A DNA stretch of 64,000 nt, taken from NCBI GenBank assembly GCA_022841475.1, contig JALHRJ010000002.1, positions 62,001-126,000 of the forward strand, given 5' to 3'. This DNA is from Cyclobacteriaceae bacterium. Its GTDB lineage: Bacteria > Bacteroidota > Bacteroidia > Cytophagales > Cyclobacteriaceae. The translations under genes and the position numbers were made by a program. Under the pieces are notes generated by a model. That model was not told where the DNA came from. It saw only the letters and a list, made by a program, of their open reading frames with translations, and did no database searches. Numbering within the stretch: position 1 is the stretch's first letter; each line of letters starts with the position of its first letter. Of the stretch, positions 1 to 9,500 are shown piece by piece.

Positions 1-371
1 CGAGCTTCGAAAAAAGTCCATCCTTTTGAAACGGTGAAATTCAGACCTAGCGCCAATGTTGCGAAATCGTTGTCGTCTGTGTCAGTTGTTAACCGAACAA
101 CGCCGGGTGTCTGAGCATTGATTGCTGCGGTTGCACCAGTTGATAAGTTTGTCTGCCAAGTAGCATTGACTGTATCGCCTAGAAAGTCGTCAAACCATGC
201 TAAGTATTCCGGGTTGTTCAACATCAAGCTCCAACGCAAACCTTCCCAATTGTGAATTGACGGGCGTCCTGCCTTTGCGCCAATTACAATTGCGCTGCGA
301 TCAACATCGCTACTCCCGGCTTGCGGGAATGAAATGTTGGTGTTAGCTTGTTCGTAATCTCTTATAGCCAT
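1..371 (-). CDS. Partial virion-type protein (N-terminal 123 residues)
   Basis: Open from an ATG at 371 to the window edge, so the C-terminus is missing. The protein begins MAIRDYEQANTNISFPQAGS and continues with a Gly/Thr/Asn-rich, probably beta-structured sequence containing TPGVVRLTTDTDDNDFATL. That style is common in phage head-decoration and tail proteins. It lies downstream of the capsid gene in the same direction, which supports a structural role. No family is recognised. Confidence 0.7.
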   Translation of the reverse strand, partial: MAIRDYEQANTNISFPQAGSSDVDRSAIVIGAKAGRPSIHNWEGLRWSLMLNNPEYLAWFDDFLGDTVNATWQTNLSTGATAAINAQTPGVVRLTTDTDDNDFATLALGLNFTVSKGWTFFEA

Positions 372-438
372 ATATATTACCATTCTTCTAATATATTACC
401 AGTTTTTATCCCCGAAGGGAAGTTACTTTTTGTATTAT

Positions 439-462
439 AGAAGCAGTTTCAAGTCTGCTTCT
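439..462 (-). other. 8-bp hairpin in the gap between virion genes
   Basis: AGAAGCAG and CTGCTTCT form a perfect stem around an eight-base loop. There is no clean U-tract on either side, so it is either a weak terminator or an RNA-stability hairpin following the structured element at 476-638. Confidence 0.4.
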
Positions 463-475
463 ATTTACAAAGTGT

Positions 476-638
476 CTACGGTTAATTCAGTGACATTCTG
501 CATAGCCTTAAAGACCAGCAGCTTCTACAGCACGTTTGTGCTTGCCTTTACTTTGCAGTATTAGCAGAGGCACTGCGTTATGCTGTACGGACGTGTCCCA
601 TCCAATTCAGTGACCGCTATTAGCGATATTAACCGTAG
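476..638 (-). ncRNA. Structured element bounded by an 11-bp inverted repeat; possible orphan omega-RNA or small mobile element
   Basis: CTACGGTTAAT (476-486) and ATTAACCGTAG (628-638) are perfect inverted repeats. Just inside them AATTCAGTGAC occurs twice as a direct repeat (484-494 and 604-614). The minus strand between folds into further stems, including TACAGCA/TGCTGTA and GGAC/GTCC. The outer repeat contains the stop codon of the upstream gene, so the element abuts that gene exactly. The 3' part of the minus strand (CTGCTGGTCTTTAAGGC then GAATGTCA) reminds me of right ends of IS200/IS605-type tnpB elements, but no tnpB is present and I cannot verify this. Confidence 0.4.
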
Positions 639-1087
639 ACTAACACAGCTTCGTTATATGAACTGTGCTGATCGAAATCCCCAGGATAACGCAAACGATG
701 ATTAATCAAAGTCACGCTGTAAGGAGTTGTTCCTGCTGCACCAACGGTTACTTCGGCGCGAACAAACTTGAAACCGTTTTTGTCATCAAGCGCACCCGGC
801 GCAATTTCGATAGTCTTAATTACTTCATCGGTTGACGAGGTAATTTGTGTGATTGCTGCGCCAGTAATTGCCTTGCGACCAGTTCCGCTTGAATCAGATG
901 CCTGATAGAGTGCCACATCAACAGTTTCAGTTGTAGCACCACAAGTTAACATGAATACAGAGCGATCACTGCTTCCGCCATCGGCAAAAGGAGAAACCCA
1001 AGCTGTATTTAAGTCGCCATTGCTGGCTGACGGAGCAATTAGTAATCTGACGTAATGTGATTCGCTGAAAGTGTGTACATTTGCCAT
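629..1087 (-). CDS. Probable capsid decoration or small head protein
   Basis: 152 residues, starting MANVHTFSESHYVRLLIAPS, with a GAAGG ribosome site before the ATG. The sequence is beta-rich and small-residue-rich, without membrane segments or catalytic motifs. It lies immediately downstream of the capsid fusion gene, where tailed phages often place a decoration or cement protein. The stop codon falls inside the inverted repeat of the next element. Assignment is by position and composition only. Confidence 0.6.
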   Translation of the reverse strand: MANVHTFSESHYVRLLIAPSASNGDLNTAWVSPFADGGSSDRSVFMLTCGATTETVDVALYQASDSSGTGRKAITGAAITQITSSTDEVIKTIEIAPGALDDKNGFKFVRAEVTVGAAGTTPYSVTLINHRLRYPGDFDQHSSYNEAVLVYG

Positions 1088-1172
1088 TTTTGTTTACCTT
1101 CTTTACTTATATATACAATCAACAATTTTGGCAGCGCCGTTTGAAAATAACGGCGCTGCTTACTTTGTTGTA

Positions 1173-3986
1173 TTAGCTCGCGCTAACTTTCAAAACCTTG
1201 ATTGCGGCAGGCTGAATGACCTGTCCACCAAGACGAGCGCGGCCCAAGAACAAGACCTGATCTTTTTCTGCGTATTTTGCATCATCGAAACGACGAATGC
1301 TGAAATCGACACGTTTACCAATCAAGTAACCCTTGCTCAAGTCACCCAAAATGATCGGATATTGATTTGTTTCAACGCTGTCAGCATATTCATTGTAAAC
1401 AATCGGACGACCCAACAATCTGTCAGGAACGCCAACTGCCTGCAAGCTCTCATCGCGCTGATCGATCAAGTAGTTACCTTCGCCATCTTTCAATGTAGCG
1501 ATCTGCAAACCAGTGTCAGAGTTCATGTACCACTTTGCACGAGCGCGGTATCCACGCGGTAAATGGAACAGCATTTCTTTCAAAACATCAGCAGTCACGA
1601 TACCATTCGGTGAACCAGTGGGGACATAACCACCAACAGTTGTCACACCCGCTGAACGGCTACCAATGACACGGTTGTTGGTCACGATACCTTCTAACTT
1701 AGCCTGACCATCGCCACCCCAAATCAACTCGTCGTAAGCAACCGCAACGGCCTCGCTGAATGCTTCGTTGATTTCATCCTCAAGTGAGAAAGTCACATCT
1801 TCAAGGGCGCTATTACCAGCAGTCAAGCTGATAAGCATGACGTGAATCGGCACATCGGTCTGAGCGTACTGATCTTCGATTGTGCGTGACTCGGTATCAT
1901 CAGTGATAACCTCATCAGGCCAACGAACCTTAGCAGCGTGGGCGCGACGTGCATCGGTTGTCACAAGTGTCGGCTGAACGATACGATCACTGGTTGTCGT
2001 TCTCATCTTGCATTCAGCAGCCATGACGGTTTGAGTCATGATGTTCTTGTTCAATTCATTAACCCAATCGGGCGGAACAGCGAAACCAACGCTTGCATCC
2101 GACCCACCAAAATAAGCCTTAGCGCTTAATGACTTAACGCGACCATCTGAACCTAGTCCAAATGAACCGCCACCCCAAGCAACCTGTCCACGTCCGCGTA
2201 GAACTTGCTTTTCAGAGTCATTCATTAATCCTAAGCCAACCTGTAAGTAACTCTTAAAGGCATTTTCATAAGCGCCCGGCTGATCGCCAGCATCGCGAGT
2301 GACGCGAACGTTGCCAAAACTACGCTGGCCCGCCGCTTCCATATTTTCAGCCTTCATAGCGCGATTGCGCCAGTAATTACCATCGGCTGATTTACGAGAA
2401 TAACGTCTTGTTGGAAATTCTTCAGTCATAAGTGCTTCCTCTGATTGTACTGCTAATTCATCCTCTGTCATATAGGCTTCGTCACCTGCAACCGGGAGGG
2501 CTTCCTCGCCAAAGTTGCGACGGGCGCGACGACCAGCATTGTAACCCTTGCGAACATAACGCTTGGCTTCTTCTAACTCTGCCTGTGCCGCGATTTCTTC
2601 AACATCAGTTAAAACAGCAGTTTCGTCTAATAATGTATCTTGCTTCATAACGCTTCTGCGACCATTGCGATAGCTGGCAGCAGCGACTTCTTCCATCATG
2701 GCAGCAACTTCGTCTTCGCTGTAAACCTCGTCACCTGCAACCGGGAGAGCTTCCTCACCAAAGTTGCGACGGGCGCGGCTCAAGGAACGGCGATAGCGCT
2801 TGGCAGGCTGTAACAATTCCTCATCCGACTCAACCGCTAACGGGTCAGTTGTTACACCCAACTCGTTCTTCATACGACGCATAAGTTTCTTGCCACTGCG
2901 ACGAACGGCACGGGCCGCTTGTATCGGAGCAACTTCACCAGTTTGTGAGGCTAATTCTTCAGCCATAATCGGGGCCATTTCTTCAGCCATTTCCTCAGCC
3001 ATCTGAACAGCCATCTCATCAGCCATCTCAGCAGCGATTTCTTCCATCTCGGCTGCAACAGCTTGTTCTAATTCGCTGGCAACTGCACCGTCAATGACAG
3101 GCAATTCCGAACGATACGCACTTCTGCGCGGAGTATAACGCTTTGTTCTTCTCATAGTTCTTATTCCTTCTTGTGTTAATTCTTCCTCTAATGCTTCTAA
3201 CGCAGCCATTTCTGCTTCGTATTCCATTTCATCGGCAGCTACGTTAACAATTTCGTTCTGTACTTCTGCATCCATTTGGGCAGCAATCTGATTAATTTCA
3301 TCTGAATCTGCTTTCAGACCAAAAGCATCAGCAAATGCCCTAGTTAGACGCTGTGACGATGTTTTCGGCATAATCAATCCTGATTTTCTTCTGCTGTAAT
3401 TTGATTTAAGCGCATCACTTTTCGTTTCATTATCTACCCTAGCATCTAGCTCTCTTAGATAATTCTGAATTGTTTTATCGCTGCTTAAAATTGCTTTGAA
3501 GGCTCGTACTGAAGTTTTACTTGGTTGTGCCGGAGTTGGGGTTATACTACCTTCGATCAAGGGCCAACAAGCGATTTCACCGTTGTCGGCAATTTGAACT
3601 AAGTGGTCAACTGATCCTGAACTCCAACCAAATTCTTTGGTTTTCACCATATCATAAACAGCACGAGCGTATTGATCGCGCAAATCAAGTTGCGCTTGTA
3701 CCCATAATCCTAATTCATCCGGCTCAACTGATTTTATTGTTCCAACTTTGCGAAGTCCGGTTTGGTTATCTAAACCATGATGATATAAAACCGGGCGTTC
3801 TTTAAACCAATCGAGGCAAAATTCAGTTCTTGGGCTAAAGTGTTCACCTTGTAAGTCAGTATCTTGTTCGTTCCCCCAAGACACTAAATATCCTTCAACC
3901 CACCCTGTATCTGCTTTTGCTGCTTTTACAGCAGCACCGGGTCTGTGAATAAGGTTAGCTGTTAAATTGTTGCTTTTTACTTTCAT
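1173..3986 (-). CDS. Prohead protease - scaffold - HK97-fold major capsid protein fusion
   Basis: 937 residues. Residues about 25-165 are an HK97-type prohead serine protease (EGYLVSWGNEQDTDLQGE, His69/70 in VLYHHG, Ser122-124 in GWSSGS). Residues about 170-555 form a charged, Met/Glu/Arg-rich delta or scaffold region containing the repeated segment RRNFGEEALPVAGDE (407-420 and 490-503). Residues about 565-937 are the HK97 major capsid domain (VGFAVPPDWVNELN, IEDQYAQTDVPIHVM, WGGDGQAKLEGI). In related phages protease, scaffold and capsid are usually two or three genes; here one polypeptide carries all three, so release of the mature capsid protein must rely on self-cleavage. Two late-type promoter elements lie upstream (4024-4078). 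Confidence 0.9.
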   Translation of the reverse strand: MKVKSNNLTANLIHRPGAAVKAAKADTGWVEGYLVSWGNEQDTDLQGEHFSPRTEFCLDWFKERPVLYHHGLDNQTGLRKVGTIKSVEPDELGLWVQAQLDLRDQYARAVYDMVKTKEFGWSSGSVDHLVQIADNGEIACWPLIEGSITPTPAQPSKTSVRAFKAILSSDKTIQNYLRELDARVDNETKSDALKSNYSRRKSGLIMPKTSSQRLTRAFADAFGLKADSDEINQIAAQMDAEVQNEIVNVAADEMEYEAEMAALEALEEELTQEGIRTMRRTKRYTPRRSAYRSELPVIDGAVASELEQAVAAEMEEIAAEMADEMAVQMAEEMAEEMAPIMAEELASQTGEVAPIQAARAVRRSGKKLMRRMKNELGVTTDPLAVESDEELLQPAKRYRRSLSRARRNFGEEALPVAGDEVYSEDEVAAMMEEVAAASYRNGRRSVMKQDTLLDETAVLTDVEEIAAQAELEEAKRYVRKGYNAGRRARRNFGEEALPVAGDEAYMTEDELAVQSEEALMTEEFPTRRYSRKSADGNYWRNRAMKAENMEAAGQRSFGNVRVTRDAGDQPGAYENAFKSYLQVGLGLMNDSEKQVLRGRGQVAWGGGSFGLGSDGRVKSLSAKAYFGGSDASVGFAVPPDWVNELNKNIMTQTVMAAECKMRTTTSDRIVQPTLVTTDARRAHAAKVRWPDEVITDDTESRTIEDQYAQTDVPIHVMLISLTAGNSALEDVTFSLEDEINEAFSEAVAVAYDELIWGGDGQAKLEGIVTNNRVIGSRSAGVTTVGGYVPTGSPNGIVTADVLKEMLFHLPRGYRARAKWYMNSDTGLQIATLKDGEGNYLIDQRDESLQAVGVPDRLLGRPIVYNEYADSVETNQYPIILGDLSKGYLIGKRVDFSIRRFDDAKYAEKDQVLFLGRARLGGQVIQPAAIKVLKVSAS
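2479..2777 (-). repeat. 50-bp direct repeat inside the scaffold region (2479-2528 and 2728-2777)
   Basis: The two copies differ at two positions and encode the same segment RRNFGEEALPVAGDE. They are 249 bp apart, which would permit in-frame deletion or expansion of the scaffold by recombination. Confidence 0.85.
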
Positions 3987-4023
3987 TGATTGCTACCTGT
4001 TCACGAATAGATTAACAAAAATT

Positions 4024-4033
4024 ATTATAACAC
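4024..4033 (-). promoter_or_regulatory. Late-type promoter element GTGTTATAAT
   Basis: Reads AGTGTTATAATA on the minus strand, an extended -10 (TGnTATAAT) with no good -35. It lies about 40 bp before the capsid fusion start, and the same ten-base word recurs before other late units. Confidence 0.6.
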
Positions 4034-4068
4034 TATTTTTACATACTTTTATTGATTGCATTAATTTA

Positions 4069-4078
4069 ATTCTAACAC
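4069..4078 (-). promoter_or_regulatory. Second late-type element GTGTTAGAAT
   Basis: Second copy of the GTGTTA-N-AAT word upstream of the capsid gene, 45 bp from the first. Tandem copies would suit a very highly expressed gene. Confidence 0.5.
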
Positions 4079-4115
4079 TGATTTTTGCAGTTATTTTGAC
4101 TAAAAACGTTTGATT

Positions 4116-4679
4116 TCAAATCATTTGACCAGTTTTTATCCAATTTGATATTTTTTGACGTGCATCTTTCTTTGCTTCCTTGACTGCATCTTGAATAATT
4201 TCGTAAGCAGAAGGCCATCCTGTTATCGTATGAAATCTTTGTTTTGGCTTAAGATATAATTCGCGGCTTGCGCCCCGTCGCATTCCAATATCACCGTAAA
4301 CAAATTTTGAGTGAGGCGATCTGTTTTCGATCTTCATTTCAATTTTGTTGTTACGAGTCGTTACGCGATATTTCCACTTCCTTGCTGTATCACCACTTCT
4401 TTGATATGGCTTTCCTTTAAGCACAAACCCCATTACATACTTTCGCTGTTTTTCCGAAGTCCATTCAAGGGGATAATCATCGGGATAATTACGGCGCGGT
4501 GGAATATCTTGTAACTTTTTTAACATCGGTTTCATAAATTTGTCACGAATGCGCTGTGCCAGTTGTTTTGTTTTATTTGCATCCAAACTGTAAGTGTTAC
4601 GCATTTTTTTTATTTCATTGATAGCGCTTTCGACATCTTTTTCGGTTCTTAATTTAACAATGACACTTCGGGTTTTCAC
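4116..4679 (-). CDS. HK97 gp10-like tail-completion / head-tail connector protein
   Basis: 187 residues, basic. The middle (PPRRNYPDDYPLEWTSEKQR, then MGFVLKGKPYQRSGDTARKW) follows the pattern of HK97-gp10-like proteins: a conserved patch with a target-size beta domain and helical ends. These proteins join the head connector to the tail. It sits between capsid and MuF-like genes, the usual connector position. Confidence 0.65.
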   Translation of the reverse strand: MKTRSVIVKLRTEKDVESAINEIKKMRNTYSLDANKTKQLAQRIRDKFMKPMLKKLQDIPPRRNYPDDYPLEWTSEKQRKYVMGFVLKGKPYQRSGDTARKWKYRVTTRNNKIEMKIENRSPHSKFVYGDIGMRRGASRELYLKPKQRFHTITGWPSAYEIIQDAVKEAKKDARQKISNWIKTGQMI

Positions 4680-4698
4680 GATTTGAAACCAATATTAG

Positions 4699-5814
4699 TT
4701 AAGTTTCGAGTTTTTTGATTTCATTTGTATAACAACGACGCGGCGCATCAACTCCGTCAATTCTGACTTCGTAAACAGCACGTCCATTTCCGCCTTCTTT
4801 TGACATACCGATAACTTTGCCAACTCTGTTTCCAACTTTTACCATCTGTCCTAACTTATAGCGATAACTAGGAACTGCCGCTAACTTTGCTTTTTCACGT
4901 CTATCGAATTTCTTAATGTTCGGTTCGGGTTCAGCATATGTTTCGGCAATTTTTCCCCAATGGTATTTTGTATTGTTAAACACTAATTTTGCATCTTCAC
5001 GCTGAACAACCTTCGCATCAAAACTTCTAACATCATCATAGAATTGGCGACCTGCAATCTCTTGCAAATCATTAACAGTTGTTTCAATTGATACTAAATC
5101 TTCTGGTAACATACCAGGCATAGTTTTAACTTTTTCACAAGCTGCCTTGAACACATCAATATAATATTTTATATCGCTAATAGCCCTGTTCGGTGTAGCA
5201 ATATTCATTGCTTGTACGGCGTTATTAGCAGCGTTAGAAATGTGATAGCTTAGTATTCCTAATTCATTCATTTTTCTCATTCCTTTTGTAGATAATTCAT
5301 TTATCTTTGCCATGAAATCTATTATTTTTGCTTTAGCCTTGCTAAAAGCCGGTTTCTCCCCTATAACAAACTCGCAAAAAGTAACGCGGTGCGAATCGAG
5401 GTTTTCGATTTCGTTTTCTTTTTCCCATTCTGCTGTTATTTTTATTAATTCGTTATAAAAATCATTGTATAATGTATCTATTTCTTTCATTAATGCGAGA
5501 AATTCGTCTTTAACAAGTTCGTTATTTTCTAATATGGCTAAAACTTCGCCAGCATTTTCAACAAAACCATAAATATCATTACTCTCAAAGTAATTTTGTA
5601 TATTACTTTCTGTAACCGAATAGTCTTCTGGCATACACCCTTCTACAAATTCGACTCCACCGGGGTATTGAACGTGTTCTCCATCATCGTATCCAAAATC
5701 GACCTGTATGTTACATTCTTGTCGATATATGTACTCGGCTTTTTTAAGTATAATGTCAAAATAGAAGTCAATTTTTTTTACAACTTCTTCTAAATATTGA
5801 TTAATTGTGTTCAA
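4699..5814 (-). CDS. Unknown virion-type protein with C-terminal SH3/KOW-like barrel
   Basis: 371 residues. Residues 1-300 are predicted helical and acidic, with no recognised domain. The last ~55 residues (LGQMVKVGNRVGKVIGMS to the C-terminus) look like a small SH3/KOW-type barrel. The start overlaps the stop of the upstream MuF-like gene by 4 nt, so the two are translationally coupled. Probably a head or neck component by context. Confidence 0.6.
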   Translation of the reverse strand: MNTINQYLEEVVKKIDFYFDIILKKAEYIYRQECNIQVDFGYDDGEHVQYPGGVEFVEGCMPEDYSVTESNIQNYFESNDIYGFVENAGEVLAILENNELVKDEFLALMKEIDTLYNDFYNELIKITAEWEKENEIENLDSHRVTFCEFVIGEKPAFSKAKAKIIDFMAKINELSTKGMRKMNELGILSYHISNAANNAVQAMNIATPNRAISDIKYYIDVFKAACEKVKTMPGMLPEDLVSIETTVNDLQEIAGRQFYDDVRSFDAKVVQREDAKLVFNNTKYHWGKIAETYAEPEPNIKKFDRREKAKLAAVPSYRYKLGQMVKVGNRVGKVIGMSKEGGNGRAVYEVRIDGVDAPRRCYTNEIKKLET

Positions 5815-6581
5815 ACTACTAACTCCCCTAAATTAACTTCGGTTGTCACTACATTTTTTCTTATTTCAAGCGGATAACATTCCTGTGCGCGTTTTATGCA
5901 AGTTTCACAGTGTTCTATGTCGCCGCTATCTTCAAGTTCCCAGAACACATCGTAGTTACCACGATTTGCTTTTATTGTTTTCCATCGCCACTCACACTTG
6001 CAATTATTACGACAAAGCGTTCCAGATTTTGGATAGAATGGGAGTTCCGGTCTTCCCATTGCTTTATTTAACCCTTGCTCAACCACTTCAACTGAACTTG
6101 GTGCATATTTTGTTAAACGACTGACAATGTAATCAGCATCAAGTTCTTCAATCGGGGTTTCATCTAGTTTTTGCTTGAATTTTTCTAGATAACCTTCTTG
6201 TTCAATTAGTTTATCATCAATTATATCAAGTATACTGGTGTCTAATTTACCGATATAACCCATAGATGCGGCTGCACCATTTAAATACAAATCGGTTAAC
6301 GCTTCCTCGACTTGGAAAAACCAGTCGTCGGTTGTATAAGAGCTATCTATTAATTTATCTGTTGCTTCTTTGGCTCTTAGTTTGTAATCATCCACTAATT
6401 TATCTACTATTTGTCGTGCCTTACCTGTTCCAATATTTCTGCGGCGTTTTCCTTCTGATGTATCAACAATATATTGACTAGCTAAATCACTAAAATATTG
6501 TTCTAACTCGTCGTTGATTTCTTCAGCCTTAACCGAAATTGCATGTAAGTTTTTGTTTACGAGATTACATAATTGACACAT
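5811..6581 (-). CDS. MuF-like minor head protein
   Basis: 256 residues. The helical N-terminal part carries DEGKRRR-like charged patches. The C-terminal part has the Cys-rich arrangement seen at the end of phage Mu gpF-like head morphogenesis domains: ELPFYPKSGTLCRNNCKCEW followed by DSGDIEHCETCIKRA. Such proteins are minor capsid components near the portal. The gene is directly downstream of the portal gene, the classical order portal-MuF. Confidence 0.7.
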   Translation of the reverse strand: MCQLCNLVNKNLHAISVKAEEINDELEQYFSDLASQYIVDTSEGKRRRNIGTGKARQIVDKLVDDYKLRAKEATDKLIDSSYTTDDWFFQVEEALTDLYLNGAAASMGYIGKLDTSILDIIDDKLIEQEGYLEKFKQKLDETPIEELDADYIVSRLTKYAPSSVEVVEQGLNKAMGRPELPFYPKSGTLCRNNCKCEWRWKTIKANRGNYDVFWELEDSGDIEHCETCIKRAQECYPLEIRKNVVTTEVNLGELVV

Positions 6582-6583
6582 GT

Positions 6584-9500
6584 CTATTCCTCACCTTCAT
6601 CTTCAGCATCTTCGTAACCTTCATCAATGTCGGTAAAGTCAAGATACTTTTTCGCATCGAACTTTTTATGCCAATTTTCTATTTTTGTTTTATCAAGCCT
6701 CTTAAAGCGTTTATTCTCAGGCGTCATTTCTTTTGCAACTTTGAAAACTTGACGAACTGCCTCATTGTCTAGTGGATTGATGACTTCTAATGCCGCTTTA
6801 ACTGTTCGTGTTATATCCCGATCAATCAACCGAGTTTCGAACTTAAGCCCTTTCTTAATACCACTTCGAATAGTGGCTTTTTCCCACGCACTCCACTCAT
6901 CTGTTATAGTTTTTTGTGCTGCTTTCTTGAGGGTTAACATGGGTACATCTTGTTCGATTGCAGCGTCAGCATCAAAGTAACCATTATCAATAGCGGAATT
7001 GAAATTTCTAATCGTTTCTTCATCCCAATTCTTGATATTTACAACATAACTCCTTAGATGTATAGGTAACTCATCCGCTTCTAATAAACCGTTTTGATAT
7101 TGGCGTAATTTTTCTTTTGTGTTGTTTCGCATCATGTTATTAAGGTAAGTATAATCTTCGAGTTTTTCCATTCGACTGCGATAATCAACATTATCGGCTA
7201 TTAAGTCATTGCGGAAAACAAAGTTTGAAAAGTATTTGTAACCATCGCGTCCGAAATTTAACATTGTCGGTTTCACAACCGATTCAAATTTGAATGTAAT
7301 TTCAGGGTTTGTATCATTAACTTTTACATAAGCAAGCGTGATATGCGGATTGTACATATCTAACGTTGTAAACTCACTTAGTTTTATTCCATAAGTATTG
7401 AATGCCTGAACTATCTTTTGTTGTAATTGTATTAACCAGTCTGATTTTTCTATTTCAGCATAAACTGGAATAATTCCGTTATTGTTTGCAAAAGTTTTAA
7501 TACCAGTAACATTTAAACTCTGTGCCAACCCATAATTGTCCGGGAGTATATTAATAACACTTTGTGCTAAACCACTATCAACATCTGGTGCATAAACTAC
7601 CGTGATATGGAATGTACTTGGGTCTTGGAATTCTATTTCATAATTTCCATATAACTGCTTAATTTTCTTTTGGGCATCGCGCAACTGTTCGTTATCTGGA
7701 ATAATTAATGAAACATATAATTCATTGGTAGATTCATCGCTTTGAGATTTGTGTAAACGGAAGCTGTAATCAATTTCGTTATTGATAGATTGAATGTTTT
7801 CTATAGCAGCTTCTACGTCAAGTTCTTTGCTTTGTGCGCTGGCATAGCGATTTGTTGTATTTTGCGTTAGTAACGGAGTCAAATTATGTTCTTCGTCTTC
7901 TTTTGCATTAAATGGTTCATTCAACCATTCTGTAATAACGCTAACAACTTCTTCTTTTTCTTCCATATCATCAAATTGATCATTTGCTACTGTTTCAACA
8001 ATTTTGTCAATATCGCTGTCGAATTTCGTTAAGTCTTCAAGTAACTTTTTTTCAATTTCATCTATAGTATCACTGTTCACAATATCATCGCGTGTATTAA
8101 CAAGGAAATCGGCATGATTCTGCACATCATTTGTTTCTTCTTGTTCAACTCGTTGTACTTCAACATCGATTTTGTCTTTAATTTCTTCTTTGTCAACTGA
8201 CACAACTGATTTATTGTCGTTTGTTGTGGTTATTGTATCGTTATCTATTTTTGGAATAATTGCATCAGCAATACCAGATGAAATGTCAATCCATGTATTA
8301 GTATCATCAATATCAGGAACTTCATCGATTAAATTACGACGATTAACAAATGAACGCATTGGTTCTTCTTCTGGTTCAGCCGTAAGTTCTTCAGCCAATT
8401 TTTCTGCTAATGCTTCATTGATAATATCCGTTTGTTGTTGATACCCATCAGGTGCTTCTTCTGGCAAAACGAATCCCAATGATTCAAGAACTTGCGACTT
8501 TTTCAACAAGTTCTTGTCCCATAAATCGACAGGGATTTCGTATTTTTGTTTGATTTTTCCTTCTATTTCATCTTTGAAACCAGTCGTAATCGTTACTGGC
8601 TTCGGTAATCCAAGTAAATCAACTGTGTCTTCTTTTGTTAACAGGTTCTTTTCCCAATATTCCATGATGCTATCGCGCAAACTGGATTGATTTTCAAGAT
8701 AAGTTTCAATTTGACCTTGAAAACCATCAACTGCTTTTTCAGGTAATTTTAATCCTAGTTTATTCATGGCTTCTGATTTTTCAATCAAATTAGCATCCCA
8801 AAGCTCAAGGATATTACTTCTTCGATTACTAATTTCATCGGCATAACCATCAGGACTATCGGACGGAAGCGCAATTCCCATATCTAACAATTGAATGGTC
8901 TGGCTTCGTGTCAACAAATTATCTGACCATAAACCCGTAATAAACTCACCATAATCCGCACCGCGCTCAAGTTCTGATTTATACCCATCGTCTGCCCAAT
9001 CAGGGACACTAAAACCAAGCCTTTCCAAGACTTGTTTTCGGGTTAACAAATCATCTCCCCATAAACCGCGAATTAAATCAGATGCAGATTCGATGTCATT
9101 TTTATATCCGTCTAATTCACCATCTGGGATTTTTTGACCAAAAAGTTCTAAAACCTGACTTCTTTTAGCCAGATTTGCATCCCATAAACCAAACGCATAA
9201 TCTTGAAGCGTTTGATGTGGGATATTAGCAGTTTGTAATATTTTACCAATTGGCATTGTTGATTCATTGTAAGTGTACCAATCATCAAATGCTTCAACTG
9301 GTTTCATTTTTAAGCGAGTGAGTGTATCATTATAGCTTTGTAGCCCACCCGTGAATATGCTCATCTCGGTGTCAGCTTTTTCGGCGCGGTCAGCATCTAA
9401 CTCGCGAATATCGGACAGGTCTAAAACAAGACGCATGTCACTCGGCAAACCCAAATCACGATTAAATGCAGCTAAGAACTTTTCTGCTAACGGAATAACA

